A stretch of 64,000 nucleotides of DNA from an uncultured Chitinophaga sp. (GCF_937898475.1 NZ_CALEJS010000042.1:1-64000), one strand, 5' to 3'; counted from the stretch's first letter, positions 25,885 to 35,101 are shown. The notes: generated from the sequence alone by a model not told the origin. A program made the numbers and translations.

Positions 25885-27078
25885 TTACAGGCTATTCCTG
25901 ATCCCCTTGAGATACTGCCTGCTGTTTGATTTGGTAATGCTGATCTCCTGGCACCGGTTGAATGCAGCAAATGCTTTAATGGCATCAGCTACCTGGTCAA
26001 CCGTCTCTTCGTTTAATTTTACCGGCTCAAAGTGGAGATTATGTACGATCAGTACCCGCTGTTTACGGTCTGCTTTTGCATCCATCCTGGCCACAAAAGT
26101 ATCTCCCACCAATACGGGCAGGGAAAAATACCCATACTTACGCTTGGCCTCCGGCACAAAACATTCTATCTGATAGTCGAAATCAAAGAAATCCCTTAAA
26201 CGATGCCTGAATACATTTAAGACATCAAAGGGCGAAAGAATGAACGCATCGCCCGATAGCTGGATCTTTTTGTTTTTATATTCCGGGAGCATGAAGAGCG
26301 GGGCTGTTTTGAGCCCATCTATTGCAACAGGGGATACCTCGCCCTCTTCCACCATGCGGGCCAGTTCCTTTTTTACCAGGTTGTCTTTTACGCGGCGGGT
26401 ACGCCAGGCCAGCTCTTTTGCGTAGGCAATACCAAGGGCCGTTAATTCGCGCCGGATGACATGCCTTGCATATTCTTCCGGTGTGGGCACAGTAGTATCA
26501 ATATCCGGGGGAACGATATTCTTGGGCAGATCATATACTTTCAGGAACTCCTTTGTGCGCGTAGCCATCAGGCTTCCTTCCAGGTACAGGCGTTCAAGCG
26601 CCATTTTGGACGGTCGCCAGTCCCACCAGCCTGCACTTGGCTCCTGGCGGTCGTTCTCAAAGTCCTTCACCATCAGCGGGCCTTCACGTGCTATCCTGTC
26701 CAGTACCCGGTTCATGAGATTAGTCTCCGCCGTTGTAAGTGGTTTCCTGCCTGCTAAAAAGCCCTGCTTCACCGGCAATGAATAGCGGAAATTATGCATG
26801 GGGAGGAACCCGGAATCTGCCGTCAGGAACTCATAGATCCTTCCGTCTTCCTGTAGTTCCTGCAGCCATTCGGGCTTATAATCAGGTACTCGTGATGCAA
26901 GTGCGTGATGGTGGGCACGTTCCACAACATAGTTGGTATCGATCTGGATAAAGCCGAGATGGTCTATCACTTTAAAGACCGCCTCGCGGCCCTTTCCAAA
27001 TTGCGCCCTTTTAGACAATCCTGCCGCATGGAGGATGATCTTCCTGGCTTCCGGCCTGCTGAGGAGATGTTGTTTCAT
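25885..27078 (-). CDS. YcaQ/AlkX-like winged-helix DNA glycosylase family protein
   Basis: 397 aa from ATG 27078 (MKQHLLSRPEARKIILHAAGL); a start 33 bp upstream is possible but atypical. The sequence carries features of the HTH_42 family: LGFIQIDTNYVVERAHHHALASRVPDYKPEWL, the QxD-like motif (Q-I-D), tandem winged helices, and DRKQRVLIVHNLHFEP near the end. Characterised members (E. coli YcaQ, Streptomyces AlkX/AlkZ types) excise interstrand crosslinks or bulky alkylated bases, often for self-resistance. No toxin gene is adjacent here, so a housekeeping repair role is likely. Confidence 0.88.
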   Translation of the reverse strand: MKQHLLSRPEARKIILHAAGLSKRAQFGKGREAVFKVIDHLGFIQIDTNYVVERAHHHALASRVPDYKPEWLQELQEDGRIYEFLTADSGFLPMHNFRYSLPVKQGFLAGRKPLTTAETNLMNRVLDRIAREGPLMVKDFENDRQEPSAGWWDWRPSKMALERLYLEGSLMATRTKEFLKVYDLPKNIVPPDIDTTVPTPEEYARHVIRRELTALGIAYAKELAWRTRRVKDNLVKKELARMVEEGEVSPVAIDGLKTAPLFMLPEYKNKKIQLSGDAFILSPFDVLNVFRHRLRDFFDFDYQIECFVPEAKRKYGYFSLPVLVGDTFVARMDAKADRKQRVLIVHNLHFEPVKLNEETVDQVADAIKAFAAFNRCQEISITKSNSRQYLKGIRNSL

Positions 27079-27313
27079 ACGTATGATGAAAATACGGAAA
27101 TATCCATTCACCTTAAAGCTTCCTTAAAATTGCGGGGAATTGGCGTGCCGGGCTTGCAGGTTGCCGACTTTGTTATTAATTTTACGGCTCCTGTTACTAC
27201 ATGTAGCATGGGGGATTTCCGGCTTTCCACTACATGGGGAAAGCTTTTATTTTATTGAGCGTAATGAGATCGATATACCTATTTAATAAACTTCATTGTA
27301 TTTTTGAAGCTGA

Positions 27314-27724
27314 ATGATGAGGGTATTAATTAAACTTTTACTGTCAATCTGTGTGCTGCTCCTGGGAGGGTACGCCCTCAGCTGCCACAATACCACCGGA
27401 TACTATCCGAAGAAGGTGTTTGACAAAAGCCCCCACATCCATTACACCTGCTCACGATATGAGGAGGCCCAGGTCAGCAAGACCCCGCCCCCCAAAACCA
27501 AGAAGGGCAGGGAAAAAATAAAGGCCATAGAAATAGAGGAAGAAGACGAAGACCCAACCCTTTTCAGAAAATATTCAGAGACCGGAAATACCCTCATAGC
27601 CTTTATTAACACACATATCCCCACATCTGTCTACCCCTCTTTTGAAGGCGCATTGCCTTTCTGTGAACATTTTTCTTACTTCTCTTCCTACAAGTTTATT
27701 ATCCACCTGGTGATCAGGATTTGA
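27314..27724 (+). CDS. Small secreted protein of unknown function
   Basis: 136 aa. An N-terminal signal-like helix (MMRVLIKLLLSICVLLLGGYALSC) with a Cys near residue 24 that could be a lipobox (Y-A-L-S-C). A Lys/Glu-rich charged middle (KTKKGREKIKAIEIEEEDEDP) leads to a C-terminal aromatic segment ending FCEHFSYFSSYKFIIHLVIRI. I recall small Bacteroidota proteins with similar F-S-S-x-K-x-I-I-x-x-V-x-R-I ends of unknown role, but cannot confirm relation. It precedes the RND efflux operon by 160 bp. An ATG at 27317 is an equally good start. Confidence 0.65.
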   Translation: MMRVLIKLLLSICVLLLGGYALSCHNTTGYYPKKVFDKSPHIHYTCSRYEEAQVSKTPPPKTKKGREKIKAIEIEEEDEDPTLFRKYSETGNTLIAFINTHIPTSVYPSFEGALPFCEHFSYFSSYKFIIHLVIRI

Positions 27725-27746
27725 TTTTGCATTTACACACAGGCAG

Positions 27747-27866
27747 CTAACATTGCCTGATAAGCTCCACCAATACATTTACAGTTCTTCCTGCATAGCG
27801 CGTGCCGCTATAGCGGATCTCTATGTCATGCCCGATGCAGGAAAGAATTGCCAGGAAATCCGAATC
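27747..27866 (-). pseudogene. Fragment resembling the C-terminus of an HPr-like protein
   Basis: On the minus strand, 39 codons ending in TAG read DSDFLAILSC, IGHDIEIRYSG, then GRTVNVLVELIRQC. This fits the last third of HPr-family proteins (L..L....G..I.I...G......A...L..LI). It lacks the N-terminal half and the phosphorylated His. The frame runs into the 5' end of the efflux adaptor gene on the other strand, so it can only be a remnant. Identification is by eye and tentative. Confidence 0.3.
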
Positions 27867-27884
27867 AAGAACACATAATATATC

Positions 27885-28967
27885 ATGAAAAGAATTCTCA
27901 TGCTTGCTGGCTCGTGGGCTTTGCTGTGCCACACAGGCTGTAAACAAAAGGAGGAAGAAAAAGAAGCTTCCACTAAATTTCTCGTTACCAGCGCAATAAA
28001 AATGGACACGGCCTACACGAAAGCGTATGTGTGCCAGATCCGCTCCATCCGCAACATTGAAGTAAGGGCGCAGGAAAAAGGCTATCTGCAGGGCATTTAT
28101 GTTGATGAAGGCCAGTTTGTAAAGGCCGGGCAACTGATGTTCAAGATTATGCCCACCATTTACGAGGCGGAAGCCAACAAAGCGGAAGCAGAGGCAAAAG
28201 CCACTGAAATAGAATTGCAGAATACCAAAGCCCTGGCAGACCGCAACGTGGTATCCAAAAATGAACTGGCAATGGCCAATGCCAAATTTGAAAAAGCAAA
28301 GGCAGAACTGGCACTCGCCAAAGCGCACCTGGCCTTTACTGAAATAAGGGCTCCCTTCGACGGTATTATAGATAAACTTCATTTAAAGCTCGGCAGCCTG
28401 GTAGGAGAAGGAGACCTGCTCACTACCCTGTCTGACAACAGCCACATGTGGGTGTACTTCAACGTATCCGAACCGGAATACCTCAACTATGAAGCTACTG
28501 TAAAAAGCCAGGGTAAGCCTAAAGTAAACCTGCTGATGGCCAACAAAGAGCTGTTCAAACAACCCGGCATCGTAGAGACCATAGAAGGCGAGTTCGATAA
28601 CGAAACCGGCAATATTGCTTTCAGGGCAACATTCCCCAACCCGGAGAAACTGCTCAGGCACGGAGAAACAGGCAGCATACTGATGGAGGCACAATTGAAA
28701 GATGCCGTTGTGATCCCTCAGAAAGCCACCATGGAAATCATGGACAAAAAGTATGTGTACGTGGTAAATAAAGACAACGTGGTGAAGCTGCGGCCTATTA
28801 CCATCGATGTTGAAATGCCGGATATATATGTGGTGAAAAGCGGCCTGAATGAGAATGAGAAGATACTGCTGGAAGGCCTGCGTAAAGTAAAAGACAATGA
28901 TAAGATCGAATATGATTATGAAGAGCCCCGGTCGGTAATCGCACATTTAAAGATACCAACCGAATAA
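27885..28967 (+). CDS. RND efflux periplasmic adaptor (membrane fusion protein), lipoprotein
   Basis: 360 aa. Lipoprotein signal with lipobox C-H-T-G-C (Cys about 19). The MFP architecture is clear: beta-barrel/lipoyl part (NIEVRAQEKGYLQGIYVDEGQFVKAGQLMFKI), an Ala/Glu/Lys-rich coiled-coil hairpin (about 88-145), the second lipoyl half (AHLAFTEIRAPFDGIIDKL..GSLVGEGDLLTTLSDNSHMWVYFNVSEPEYL) and a C-terminal membrane-proximal domain (VVIPQKATMEIMDKKYVYVV). It bridges the inner-membrane pump and outer-membrane channel encoded next. First gene of a three-gene operon. Confidence 0.95.
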   Translation: MKRILMLAGSWALLCHTGCKQKEEEKEASTKFLVTSAIKMDTAYTKAYVCQIRSIRNIEVRAQEKGYLQGIYVDEGQFVKAGQLMFKIMPTIYEAEANKAEAEAKATEIELQNTKALADRNVVSKNELAMANAKFEKAKAELALAKAHLAFTEIRAPFDGIIDKLHLKLGSLVGEGDLLTTLSDNSHMWVYFNVSEPEYLNYEATVKSQGKPKVNLLMANKELFKQPGIVETIEGEFDNETGNIAFRATFPNPEKLLRHGETGSILMEAQLKDAVVIPQKATMEIMDKKYVYVVNKDNVVKLRPITIDVEMPDIYVVKSGLNENEKILLEGLRKVKDNDKIEYDYEEPRSVIAHLKIPTE

Positions 28968-28991
28968 TATAAAGACTAAAAAGGAAAGAAC

Positions 28992-31900
28992 ATGTTTAAT
29001 ATATTCATGAAGCGGCCTGTCTTCGCGATAGTGATATCAATTGTCATTGTCTTCATGGGCATACTGGCTATTAATACCCTTCCCACATCGCAGTTCCCGT
29101 CAATTGCGCCGCCAAGGGTAATAGTGAGTGTAGCTTACCCGGGAGCCAGCGCTGATGTACTGGTGCAATCCGTACTCATCCCCATGGAAAGGGCGGTGAA
29201 CGGCGTGCCCGGTATGAAGTACATGACCTCAGATGCCACCAGCGCGGGTGAAGCCAATATACAGGTGGTGTTTGACCTGGGCACTGATCCTAACCAGGCC
29301 GTAGTAAATGTTAAGAACCGTATTGAGCAGGTAACCAACAGGTTGCCCGTACTGGTGCAACGTGAAGGTATCGTGGTGAACATCCTGCAGCCCAACATGC
29401 TGATGTATGTGAACGTTTACAGTAAAGATCCTCAGGCAAATGAGAAATTCCTTTACAACTATTCGAACGTTAACATCCTCAATGAGCTGAAAAGGGTAAA
29501 GGGGATTGGTAATGCCCAGATCCTGGGTAGCCGCCAGTATGCTATGCGTATCTGGCTGAAACCAGACCGGATGCGGGCCTACAATGTATCCACAGAAGAA
29601 GTGATGGAGGCGCTGGGCAGCCAGAGTATCATCGGCTCCCCCGGCAGGCTGGGAAGGGCTGATGGTAAGGAATCTCAATCGCTGGAATATGTACTGACCT
29701 ACCAGGGACGGTACAATCAGCCGCAGCAGTATAAAGACGTTATTATCCGCGCCAATCCCAACGGTGAGCTGCTCCATTTGAAAGACATCGCGGAGGTGGA
29801 GCTGGGCAGCGAATTCTATGATATCTATTCCAACCTGAATAACCATCCTTCCGCAGCGATCGTATTGAAGCAAACATACGGCAGTAATGCCAGCCAGGTG
29901 ATCAAGGAAGTGAAGGCTAAGCTGGAAGAGCTCAAAGCGTCTTTCCCTCCGGGGATGGAATATGAGATCAGCTATGACGTGTCTGCGTTCCTGAATGCAT
30001 CTATTGAAAAAGTACTGCATACACTGGGAGAAGCGTTTGTGCTGGTGGCTATAGTGGTGTTCCTGTTCCTGGGCGACTGGCGCTCTACACTTATTCCCAC
30101 ACTGGCGGTTCCTGTATCACTGGTAGGATCCTTTTTCTTCATGCAGCTCTTCGGGCTTACCATCAACCTCATCACCCTGTTTGCATTGGTACTGGCCATC
30201 GGTATCGTGGTAGACAATGCCATCGTGGTGATAGAGGCGGTGCATGCCAAAATGGAAGAGAAGCATTTATCACCCTACCAGGCCACCAAACAGGTATTGC
30301 ATGAGATTGCGGGCGCTATTGTGGCCATCACCTTTGTAATGACAGCGGTATTTATTCCGGTGGCATTTATGTCGGGCCCCGTAGGAATATTCTACCGGCA
30401 GTTCTCCATTACCATGGCAACGGCCATCGTTCTTTCGGGTGTAGTGGCGCTGACGCTTACACCTGTGCTCTGCGCCATTATATTAAAGAACAACCATGGA
30501 AAGCCGCGTAAGAAATCGCCGGTGGATAAATTCATTGACGCCTTTAACAGGGCATTTGAGAAACTCACCGGCAGGTATACACGCCTGCTGGAAGTGATCG
30601 TGAACCGCAGGCTCATCACCTTTGCCCTGCTGCTGGCCTTCTGTTTCGGCATATTTGGGATTAGTAAGAACCTGGCCTCCGGCTTTATTCCGAGTGAAGA
30701 CCAGGGCATGATCTATGCCATTGTGCAAACACCGCCGGGATCTACCCTGGAAAGGACCAATGACATTGCCAAGAGGGTACAGGAAATTGCGGAGCATGTA
30801 GAAGGCATTCAATCTGTTTCTGCTTTGGCAGGCTACGAAGTATTGACAGAAGGACGCGGCTCTAACGCAGGCACCTGTCTGATCAACCTGAAAGACTGGT
30901 CAGAACGTAAGCATTCTGTAAATGAGGTGATCCGCGAACTGGAAGAAAAATGTAAGGATATTCCCGGCGCCACCATTGAATTCTTCGGACCACCGGCAGT
31001 ACCCGGATATGGCGCTGCAGGCGGTTTTGCCCTGCGTCTCCTTGATAAGACCAATAACGATGACTACAGGGAGCTGGAGAAAGTGAACGACGATTTCATG
31101 GCTGCATTGAGCAAACGTAAGGAGCTGAAAGGGTTATTCACCTTCTTCAGCGCCAACTATCCCCAGTATGAGCTGGTGATAGACAACCAGGCGGCCATGC
31201 AGAAAGGTGTTTCTATTGGTAAGGCGATGGACAACCTTTCCATTTTAATAGGTAGTACCTACGAGCTGGGCTTTATCCGCTTCGGTACTTTCTCGAAGGT
31301 GTTCGTACAGGCTTCTCCGGAATACAGGGCCCTCCCGGATGACCTGATGAAGTTGTATGTGAAAAACAACCGTGATGAGATGGTGCCTTACTCCGCTTTT
31401 ATGTCTATCAAAAAGACGCATGGCCTGAACGAGATCACCCGGTATAATATGTACACCTCATCCGCCATCAGGGGTGAGCCTGCGCCCGGTTACAGCAGCG
31501 GCGAGGCCATCCGGATAATTGAAGAAGTAGCCGCCAAAACATTGCCGCATGGATATGGTATAGACTGGGAGGGATTGTCTAAAGACGAAGTAGGCCGCGG
31601 TAATGAAGCGCTCTATATCTTCCTGGTGGTACTGGCTTTTGTTTACCTGATCCTGGCTGCACAGTATGAAAGCTTCCTGCTGCCGCTGGCGGTGATCCTT
31701 TCACTTCCTGCCGGTGTTTTTGGCGCATTCCTGCTGGTAAAGATAATGGGCCTGTCAAACGACATCTATGCCCAGGTGGGATTGGTAATGCTGGTTGGTC
31801 TGCTGGGTAAGAATGCCGTGCTGATCGTGGAATTTGCCGTGCAGAAACACCGTGCGGGCGCCACCGTGCTGGAGGCAGCTATTGAGGGTGCCAAAACGCG

Positions 31901-32156
31901 TTTCCGTCCCATATTAATGACCTCACTGGCGTTTATAGCGGGTTTGGTTCCGCTGGTGTTTGCTACAGGTCCGGGCGCAATCGGTAACCGCACTATTGGC
32001 TCCGCCTCTGCAGGTGGTATGTTGATCGGAACGGTGTTCGGGGTGATCATCATTCCCGGTTTGTACTACCTGTTTGGCGTCCTGGCAGCAAAACGGAAGC
32101 TCATTAGAGATGAAGACGAAAATCCGTTAACTGAAGAAATTGATCACAATGATTAG
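28992..32156 (+). CDS. RND multidrug efflux transporter permease (HAE1/AcrB-like)
   Basis: 1054 aa, the normal size. It begins MFNIFMKRPVFAIVISIVIVFMGILAI (first helix, then a large periplasmic loop with PRVIVSVAYPGASADVLVQSVLIPMERAVNGVPGMKYM). The central helices contain VLAIGIVVDNAIVVIEAVHAKMEE, with the proton-relay Asp pair region GIVVDNAIVV, and the C-terminal half repeats the design (MLVGLLGKNAVLIVEFAVQKH). This is the hydrophobe/amphiphile-exporting RND group. It is driven by proton motive force and partners the adaptor before it and the TolC-like channel after it. The stop codon overlaps the start of the channel gene. Confidence 0.96.
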   Translation: MFNIFMKRPVFAIVISIVIVFMGILAINTLPTSQFPSIAPPRVIVSVAYPGASADVLVQSVLIPMERAVNGVPGMKYMTSDATSAGEANIQVVFDLGTDPNQAVVNVKNRIEQVTNRLPVLVQREGIVVNILQPNMLMYVNVYSKDPQANEKFLYNYSNVNILNELKRVKGIGNAQILGSRQYAMRIWLKPDRMRAYNVSTEEVMEALGSQSIIGSPGRLGRADGKESQSLEYVLTYQGRYNQPQQYKDVIIRANPNGELLHLKDIAEVELGSEFYDIYSNLNNHPSAAIVLKQTYGSNASQVIKEVKAKLEELKASFPPGMEYEISYDVSAFLNASIEKVLHTLGEAFVLVAIVVFLFLGDWRSTLIPTLAVPVSLVGSFFFMQLFGLTINLITLFALVLAIGIVVDNAIVVIEAVHAKMEEKHLSPYQATKQVLHEIAGAIVAITFVMTAVFIPVAFMSGPVGIFYRQFSITMATAIVLSGVVALTLTPVLCAIILKNNHGKPRKKSPVDKFIDAFNRAFEKLTGRYTRLLEVIVNRRLITFALLLAFCFGIFGISKNLASGFIPSEDQGMIYAIVQTPPGSTLERTNDIAKRVQEIAEHVEGIQSVSALAGYEVLTEGRGSNAGTCLINLKDWSERKHSVNEVIRELEEKCKDIPGATIEFFGPPAVPGYGAAGGFALRLLDKTNNDDYRELEKVNDDFMAALSKRKELKGLFTFFSANYPQYELVIDNQAAMQKGVSIGKAMDNLSILIGSTYELGFIRFGTFSKVFVQASPEYRALPDDLMKLYVKNNRDEMVPYSAFMSIKKTHGLNEITRYNMYTSSAIRGEPAPGYSSGEAIRIIEEVAAKTLPHGYGIDWEGLSKDEVGRGNEALYIFLVVLAFVYLILAAQYESFLLPLAVILSLPAGVFGAFLLVKIMGLSNDIYAQVGLVMLVGLLGKNAVLIVEFAVQKHRAGATVLEAAIEGAKTRFRPILMTSLAFIAGLVPLVFATGPGAIGNRTIGSASAGGMLIGTVFGVIIIPGLYYLFGVLAAKRKLIRDEDENPLTEEIDHND

Positions 32157-33582
32157 AAGAAGTATATATAAATACATAGGGCTTGCCTGCATCCCATTTA
32201 TTTATGCGGCGTGCAAAGTGCCAGCGCTTGTAGAAAAGACAGAAAATAAAGCCGTGCCTGCGGGTTATAACGACTCGCAGGACAGCACCAATACGGCCAC
32301 CGTTAAATGGCGGGAGTATTTTACAGATCCTTACCTCACTGCGCTGATAGATACGGCGCTGAAGAACAACCAGGAACTGAACATCACTTTACAGGAGATA
32401 GCGATTGCGCGGAATGAAGTGAAAGCCAGGAAAGGGGAGTACCTGCCCTTTATCGGGGTTAGGGGATCTGCCGGTCTTGAAAAAGTAGGGCGGTACACCA
32501 GCCGCGGCGCCAGTGAAGCCACCACTGATATTAAGCCCGGAAAAGAAATGCCGGATCCCCTGCCAGACTTCCTGGTAGGACTGTATGCCAACTGGGAGGT
32601 GGATATCTGGAATAAACTGCACAATGCAAAAAAAGCAGCAGTGGCCCGCTACCTGTCTACCGTTGAAGGAAGGAACTTCCTGGTGACCAACCTGATCGCT
32701 GAGATTGCCAATTCTTATTACGAGCTGCTGGCGCTGGATAACCAGCTGGATATTGTAAAGCAGAATATCGAAATACAGAGCAATGCACTGGAAATAGTGA
32801 AACAACAGAAAGAAGCGGCACGAACAACTGAGCTGGCGGTAAAGAAGTTTGAAGCCGAAGTGCTCAACACCAGAAGCCTGCAGTTCAATATCCAGCAGCA
32901 GATCATAGAAACGGAAAATAAGATCAATTTCCTGGTGGGCAGGTATCCGCAGCCCATTCAAAGAGATGCCCAGGCTTTGAGCAATGCCGTTCCTGCAGCT
33001 ATTCACGCCGGTATTCCTTCGCAGCTGCTGGCTAACCGTCCGGATATTAAACAGGCCGAACTGGATCTGGCGGCAGCCCGGCTGGATATCAAAGTGGCCA
33101 AATCGCTGTTCTATCCATCACTGGGTATTTCCGCCTCCTTTGGTTACAATGCATTCAACCCGTCTTATTTGCTGAGAACGCCGGAATCTATGCTGTATTC
33201 TGTTGCGGGAGACCTGATGGCGCCCCTGGTCAACAAGAACGCCATCAAGGCCGCCTACTACAGCGCTAACGCCAAACAGGTACAGGCGGCTTACAACTAT
33301 GAGCGTACTATCCTGAATGCGTATGTTGAAGTGGCCAACCAGCTGTCTAAGATCAGCAACCTGCAGCAGAGTTATGACCTGAAAACCAAGGAAGTGGATG
33401 CACTGGTGCTGTCTATCAACATCTCCAACGACCTTTTCAAATCTGCAAGGGCCGATTATATGGAAGTGCTGCTCACCCAACGAGATGCACTGGAGTCGAA
33501 ATTTGAGCTGATAGAAACCAAAAAACAGCAGATGAATGCCATGGTAAATATCTACCAGGCATTGGGAGGCGGATGGAACTAA
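32149..33582 (+). CDS. TolC/NodT-family outer-membrane efflux lipoprotein
   Basis: 477 aa from ATG 32149, which overlaps the last 8 bases of the permease gene (ATGATTAG); a TTG three codons upstream is less likely. Signal with lipobox Y-A-A-C (Cys about 17), then two outer-membrane-factor repeats: KWREYFTDPYLTALIDTALKNNQELNITLQEIAIARNEVKARKGEYLPFIGV in the first and LLANRPDIKQAELDLAAARLDIKVAKSLFYPSLGISASFGY in the second. This forms the trimeric exit duct of the efflux pump. A perfect terminator follows. Confidence 0.95.
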   Translation: MIRRSIYKYIGLACIPFIYAACKVPALVEKTENKAVPAGYNDSQDSTNTATVKWREYFTDPYLTALIDTALKNNQELNITLQEIAIARNEVKARKGEYLPFIGVRGSAGLEKVGRYTSRGASEATTDIKPGKEMPDPLPDFLVGLYANWEVDIWNKLHNAKKAAVARYLSTVEGRNFLVTNLIAEIANSYYELLALDNQLDIVKQNIEIQSNALEIVKQQKEAARTTELAVKKFEAEVLNTRSLQFNIQQQIIETENKINFLVGRYPQPIQRDAQALSNAVPAAIHAGIPSQLLANRPDIKQAELDLAAARLDIKVAKSLFYPSLGISASFGYNAFNPSYLLRTPESMLYSVAGDLMAPLVNKNAIKAAYYSANAKQVQAAYNYERTILNAYVEVANQLSKISNLQQSYDLKTKEVDALVLSINISNDLFKSARADYMEVLLTQRDALESKFELIETKKQQMNAMVNIYQALGGGWN

Positions 33583-33616
33583 GATCCCGACGTTCATCAA
33601 TGTGTTATACCTATAT

Positions 33617-33650
33617 ATTATAGCCGGCCTTTTGCCGGCTATAATTTTTT
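33617..33650 (+). terminator. Rho-independent terminator after the efflux operon
   Basis: Perfect 12-bp stem attatagccggc (33617-33628) with gccggctataat (33634-33645), loop ctttt, then six T. It lies only 14 bp before the next ATG, so the Crp/Fnr gene must use a promoter overlapping it or read-through. Confidence 0.85.
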
Positions 33651-33663
33651 AATTTTGGAGAAC

Positions 33664-34248
33664 ATGGAACCAGCAGCCATCTTGAAAGGACATATTGCCA
33701 GAACTGCCTCATTAAACGATGAGGAGTTTGCCTACTTCTTCTCCCATTTTCAGCCCCTTAGTTTCAAAAAGGGCCAGGTGCTGATCAGGGAAGGAGATAA
33801 GGTAGACTGTGAATACTTTGTACTTTCCGGTTGCCTTAAATCATTCTACATTAATGACGAGGTGAAAATGTACATCCTGCAGTTTGCCATGCCCACCTGG
33901 TGGACCTCGGACTATAATGCGCTGTATACGCAAACCAGGGCCACTATCAACGTAGACTGCATCACCGATGCAACAGTGCTCAGCCTGGGCAATGCCGACC
34001 GTGAAAAACTTTGCAGTGAGATACACCAGGTAGAGCATTTTTTTCGCTGGCGTACCAACAGGGGCTATGTAGCTTCACAAAAAAGGCTCCTGTCTTATAT
34101 GAACAACGATGTCAGAACACGCTATGAAGAACTGATGAACCTTTATCCCCAGCTTTACGAGCTGGTGCCCAAACACCTGATAGCCTCTTACCTGGGTGTT
34201 TCCAGGGAGACTTTGAGCCGTTTGTATAACGCCCATTCCAGAAAGTGA
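33664..34248 (+). CDS. Crp/Fnr-family transcriptional regulator
   Basis: 194 aa from ATG 33664 (MEPAAILKGHIARTASL); a TTG at 33655 gives the longer alternative. A cyclic-nucleotide-binding-like beta-roll (FSHFQPLSFKKGQVLIREGDKVDCEYFVLSGCLKSFYINDEVKMYILQFAMPTWW) and a C-terminal winged helix (LVPKHLIASYLGVSRETLSRLYNAHSRK) are visible. No Fnr-type Cys cluster is present, and the canonical cAMP-binding Arg/Glu set is not obvious. This is the short Bacteroidota Crp/Fnr group. A GTGAC-N4-GTCAC palindrome overlaps its stop codon and lies ahead of the next operon. Confidence 0.92.
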   Translation: MEPAAILKGHIARTASLNDEEFAYFFSHFQPLSFKKGQVLIREGDKVDCEYFVLSGCLKSFYINDEVKMYILQFAMPTWWTSDYNALYTQTRATINVDCITDATVLSLGNADREKLCSEIHQVEHFFRWRTNRGYVASQKRLLSYMNNDVRTRYEELMNLYPQLYELVPKHLIASYLGVSRETLSRLYNAHSRK

Positions 34249-34258
34249 CCTACGTCAC
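34245..34258. promoter_or_regulatory. Palindromic operator candidate GTGAC-N4-GTCAC
   Basis: A perfect 5+5 inverted repeat overlapping the stop codon of the Crp/Fnr gene, 65 bp upstream of the YceI gene ATG. Two-fold symmetry and the TGAC-N4-GTCA form suit a dimeric Crp/Fnr regulator, the one encoded immediately upstream being the obvious candidate. Confidence 0.5.
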
Positions 34259-34323
34259 GTAATCACCCCGCGAATCTGTCCGTCCTTTGTGTTGTAATTA
34301 TTAACAATAAAAACACAAAGGAT

Positions 34324-34860
34324 ATGAAAAAGCAACAATTCAACATCGTAGTTTCCCAGAGCAACATTCACTGGGTTGGCCGGAAAGTAACCGGTGCACA
34401 TGATGGCACTATCGCTATTAAACAAGGCAACCTTACGCTGGAAGACGGTAAACTGACCGGCGGCAGCTTTGTGATCGATACTACTTCCATTAAGATACTG
34501 GACGTAACGGATCCCGCCACTAATGCCCAGTTTGCCGGCCACCTGGCTTCAGACGATTTCTTTGCCATTGACCGCTACCCCGAAGCTACCTTTGAAATCT
34601 CAAGGGTGGATAATGACCAGGTGGAAGGCAATCTTACCATCAAAGGCATCAGCCAGCCGGTTAGCTTCAAAGCCAGTGTCAGCGTGGCAAACGATACCCT
34701 TACCGCATCCGGTAAGATCGTAGTAGACCGTACCCGGTACGGTATCCGGTTCCGCTCCGGTAATTTCTTCAAAGACCTGGGAGACACCCTTATCTACAAT
34801 GATTTTGATCTGAACGTAAGTATCACCGCCAGGGCCCTTGCAACCCCGTCTCTGGCATAA
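34324..34860 (+). CDS. YceI-family protein
   Basis: 178 aa, a single YceI lipocalin-like beta-barrel: NIVVSQSNIHWVGRKVTGAHDGTIAIKQGNLTLEDGKLTGGSFVIDTTSIKILD, HLASDDFFAIDRYPEATFEISRV, VEGNLTIKGISQPVSFKASV and TRYGIRFRSGNFFKDLGDTLIYNDFDLNVSI. Members bind long isoprenoids or other lipids, and many are periplasmic. Here no signal peptide is visible, so this one seems cytoplasmic. First of a YceI-tautomerase-SDR operon (gaps of 11 bp each). Confidence 0.93.
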   Translation: MKKQQFNIVVSQSNIHWVGRKVTGAHDGTIAIKQGNLTLEDGKLTGGSFVIDTTSIKILDVTDPATNAQFAGHLASDDFFAIDRYPEATFEISRVDNDQVEGNLTIKGISQPVSFKASVSVANDTLTASGKIVVDRTRYGIRFRSGNFFKDLGDTLIYNDFDLNVSITARALATPSLA

Positions 34861-34871
34861 AACCTACTACT

Positions 34872-35090
34872 ATGCCATACGTAAAAATTGAAGTGACCCG
34901 CGAAGGCGTCACCCGTGAGCAAAAACAGCAGCTGATAAAAGGTGTGACAGACCTGATCACCCAGGTGCTGAATAAAGATCCCCACCTCACCCATGTTGTC
35001 ATCCAGGAAATTGCGCTGGATGACTGGGGATACGCAGGTGACCAGGTATCCGTTCTGCGGGAACAGGGTATCACTGCTGATAAAAAATAA
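34872..35090 (+). CDS. 4-oxalocrotonate tautomerase-family protein
   Basis: 72 aa. Pro2 (M-P-Y-V-K-I), the catalytic N-terminal proline after Met removal, is present, followed by EVTREGVTREQKQQLIKGVTDLITQVLNKDPHLTHVVIQEIALDDWGYAG. It should form an oligomer catalysing keto-enol tautomerisation of a small 2-oxo acid or aromatic breakdown product. Located between YceI and SDR genes with very short gaps. Confidence 0.93.
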   Translation: MPYVKIEVTREGVTREQKQQLIKGVTDLITQVLNKDPHLTHVVIQEIALDDWGYAGDQVSVLREQGITADKK

Positions 35091-35101
35091 AATACTGAAA
35101 A

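Noticed and set aside
27197..27250. ctacatgtag palindrome and gctttcc/ggaaagc hairpin upstream of the small secreted protein
   Set aside because: No plus-strand gene ends here and neither element has a partner or clear promoter relation; too weak to call.
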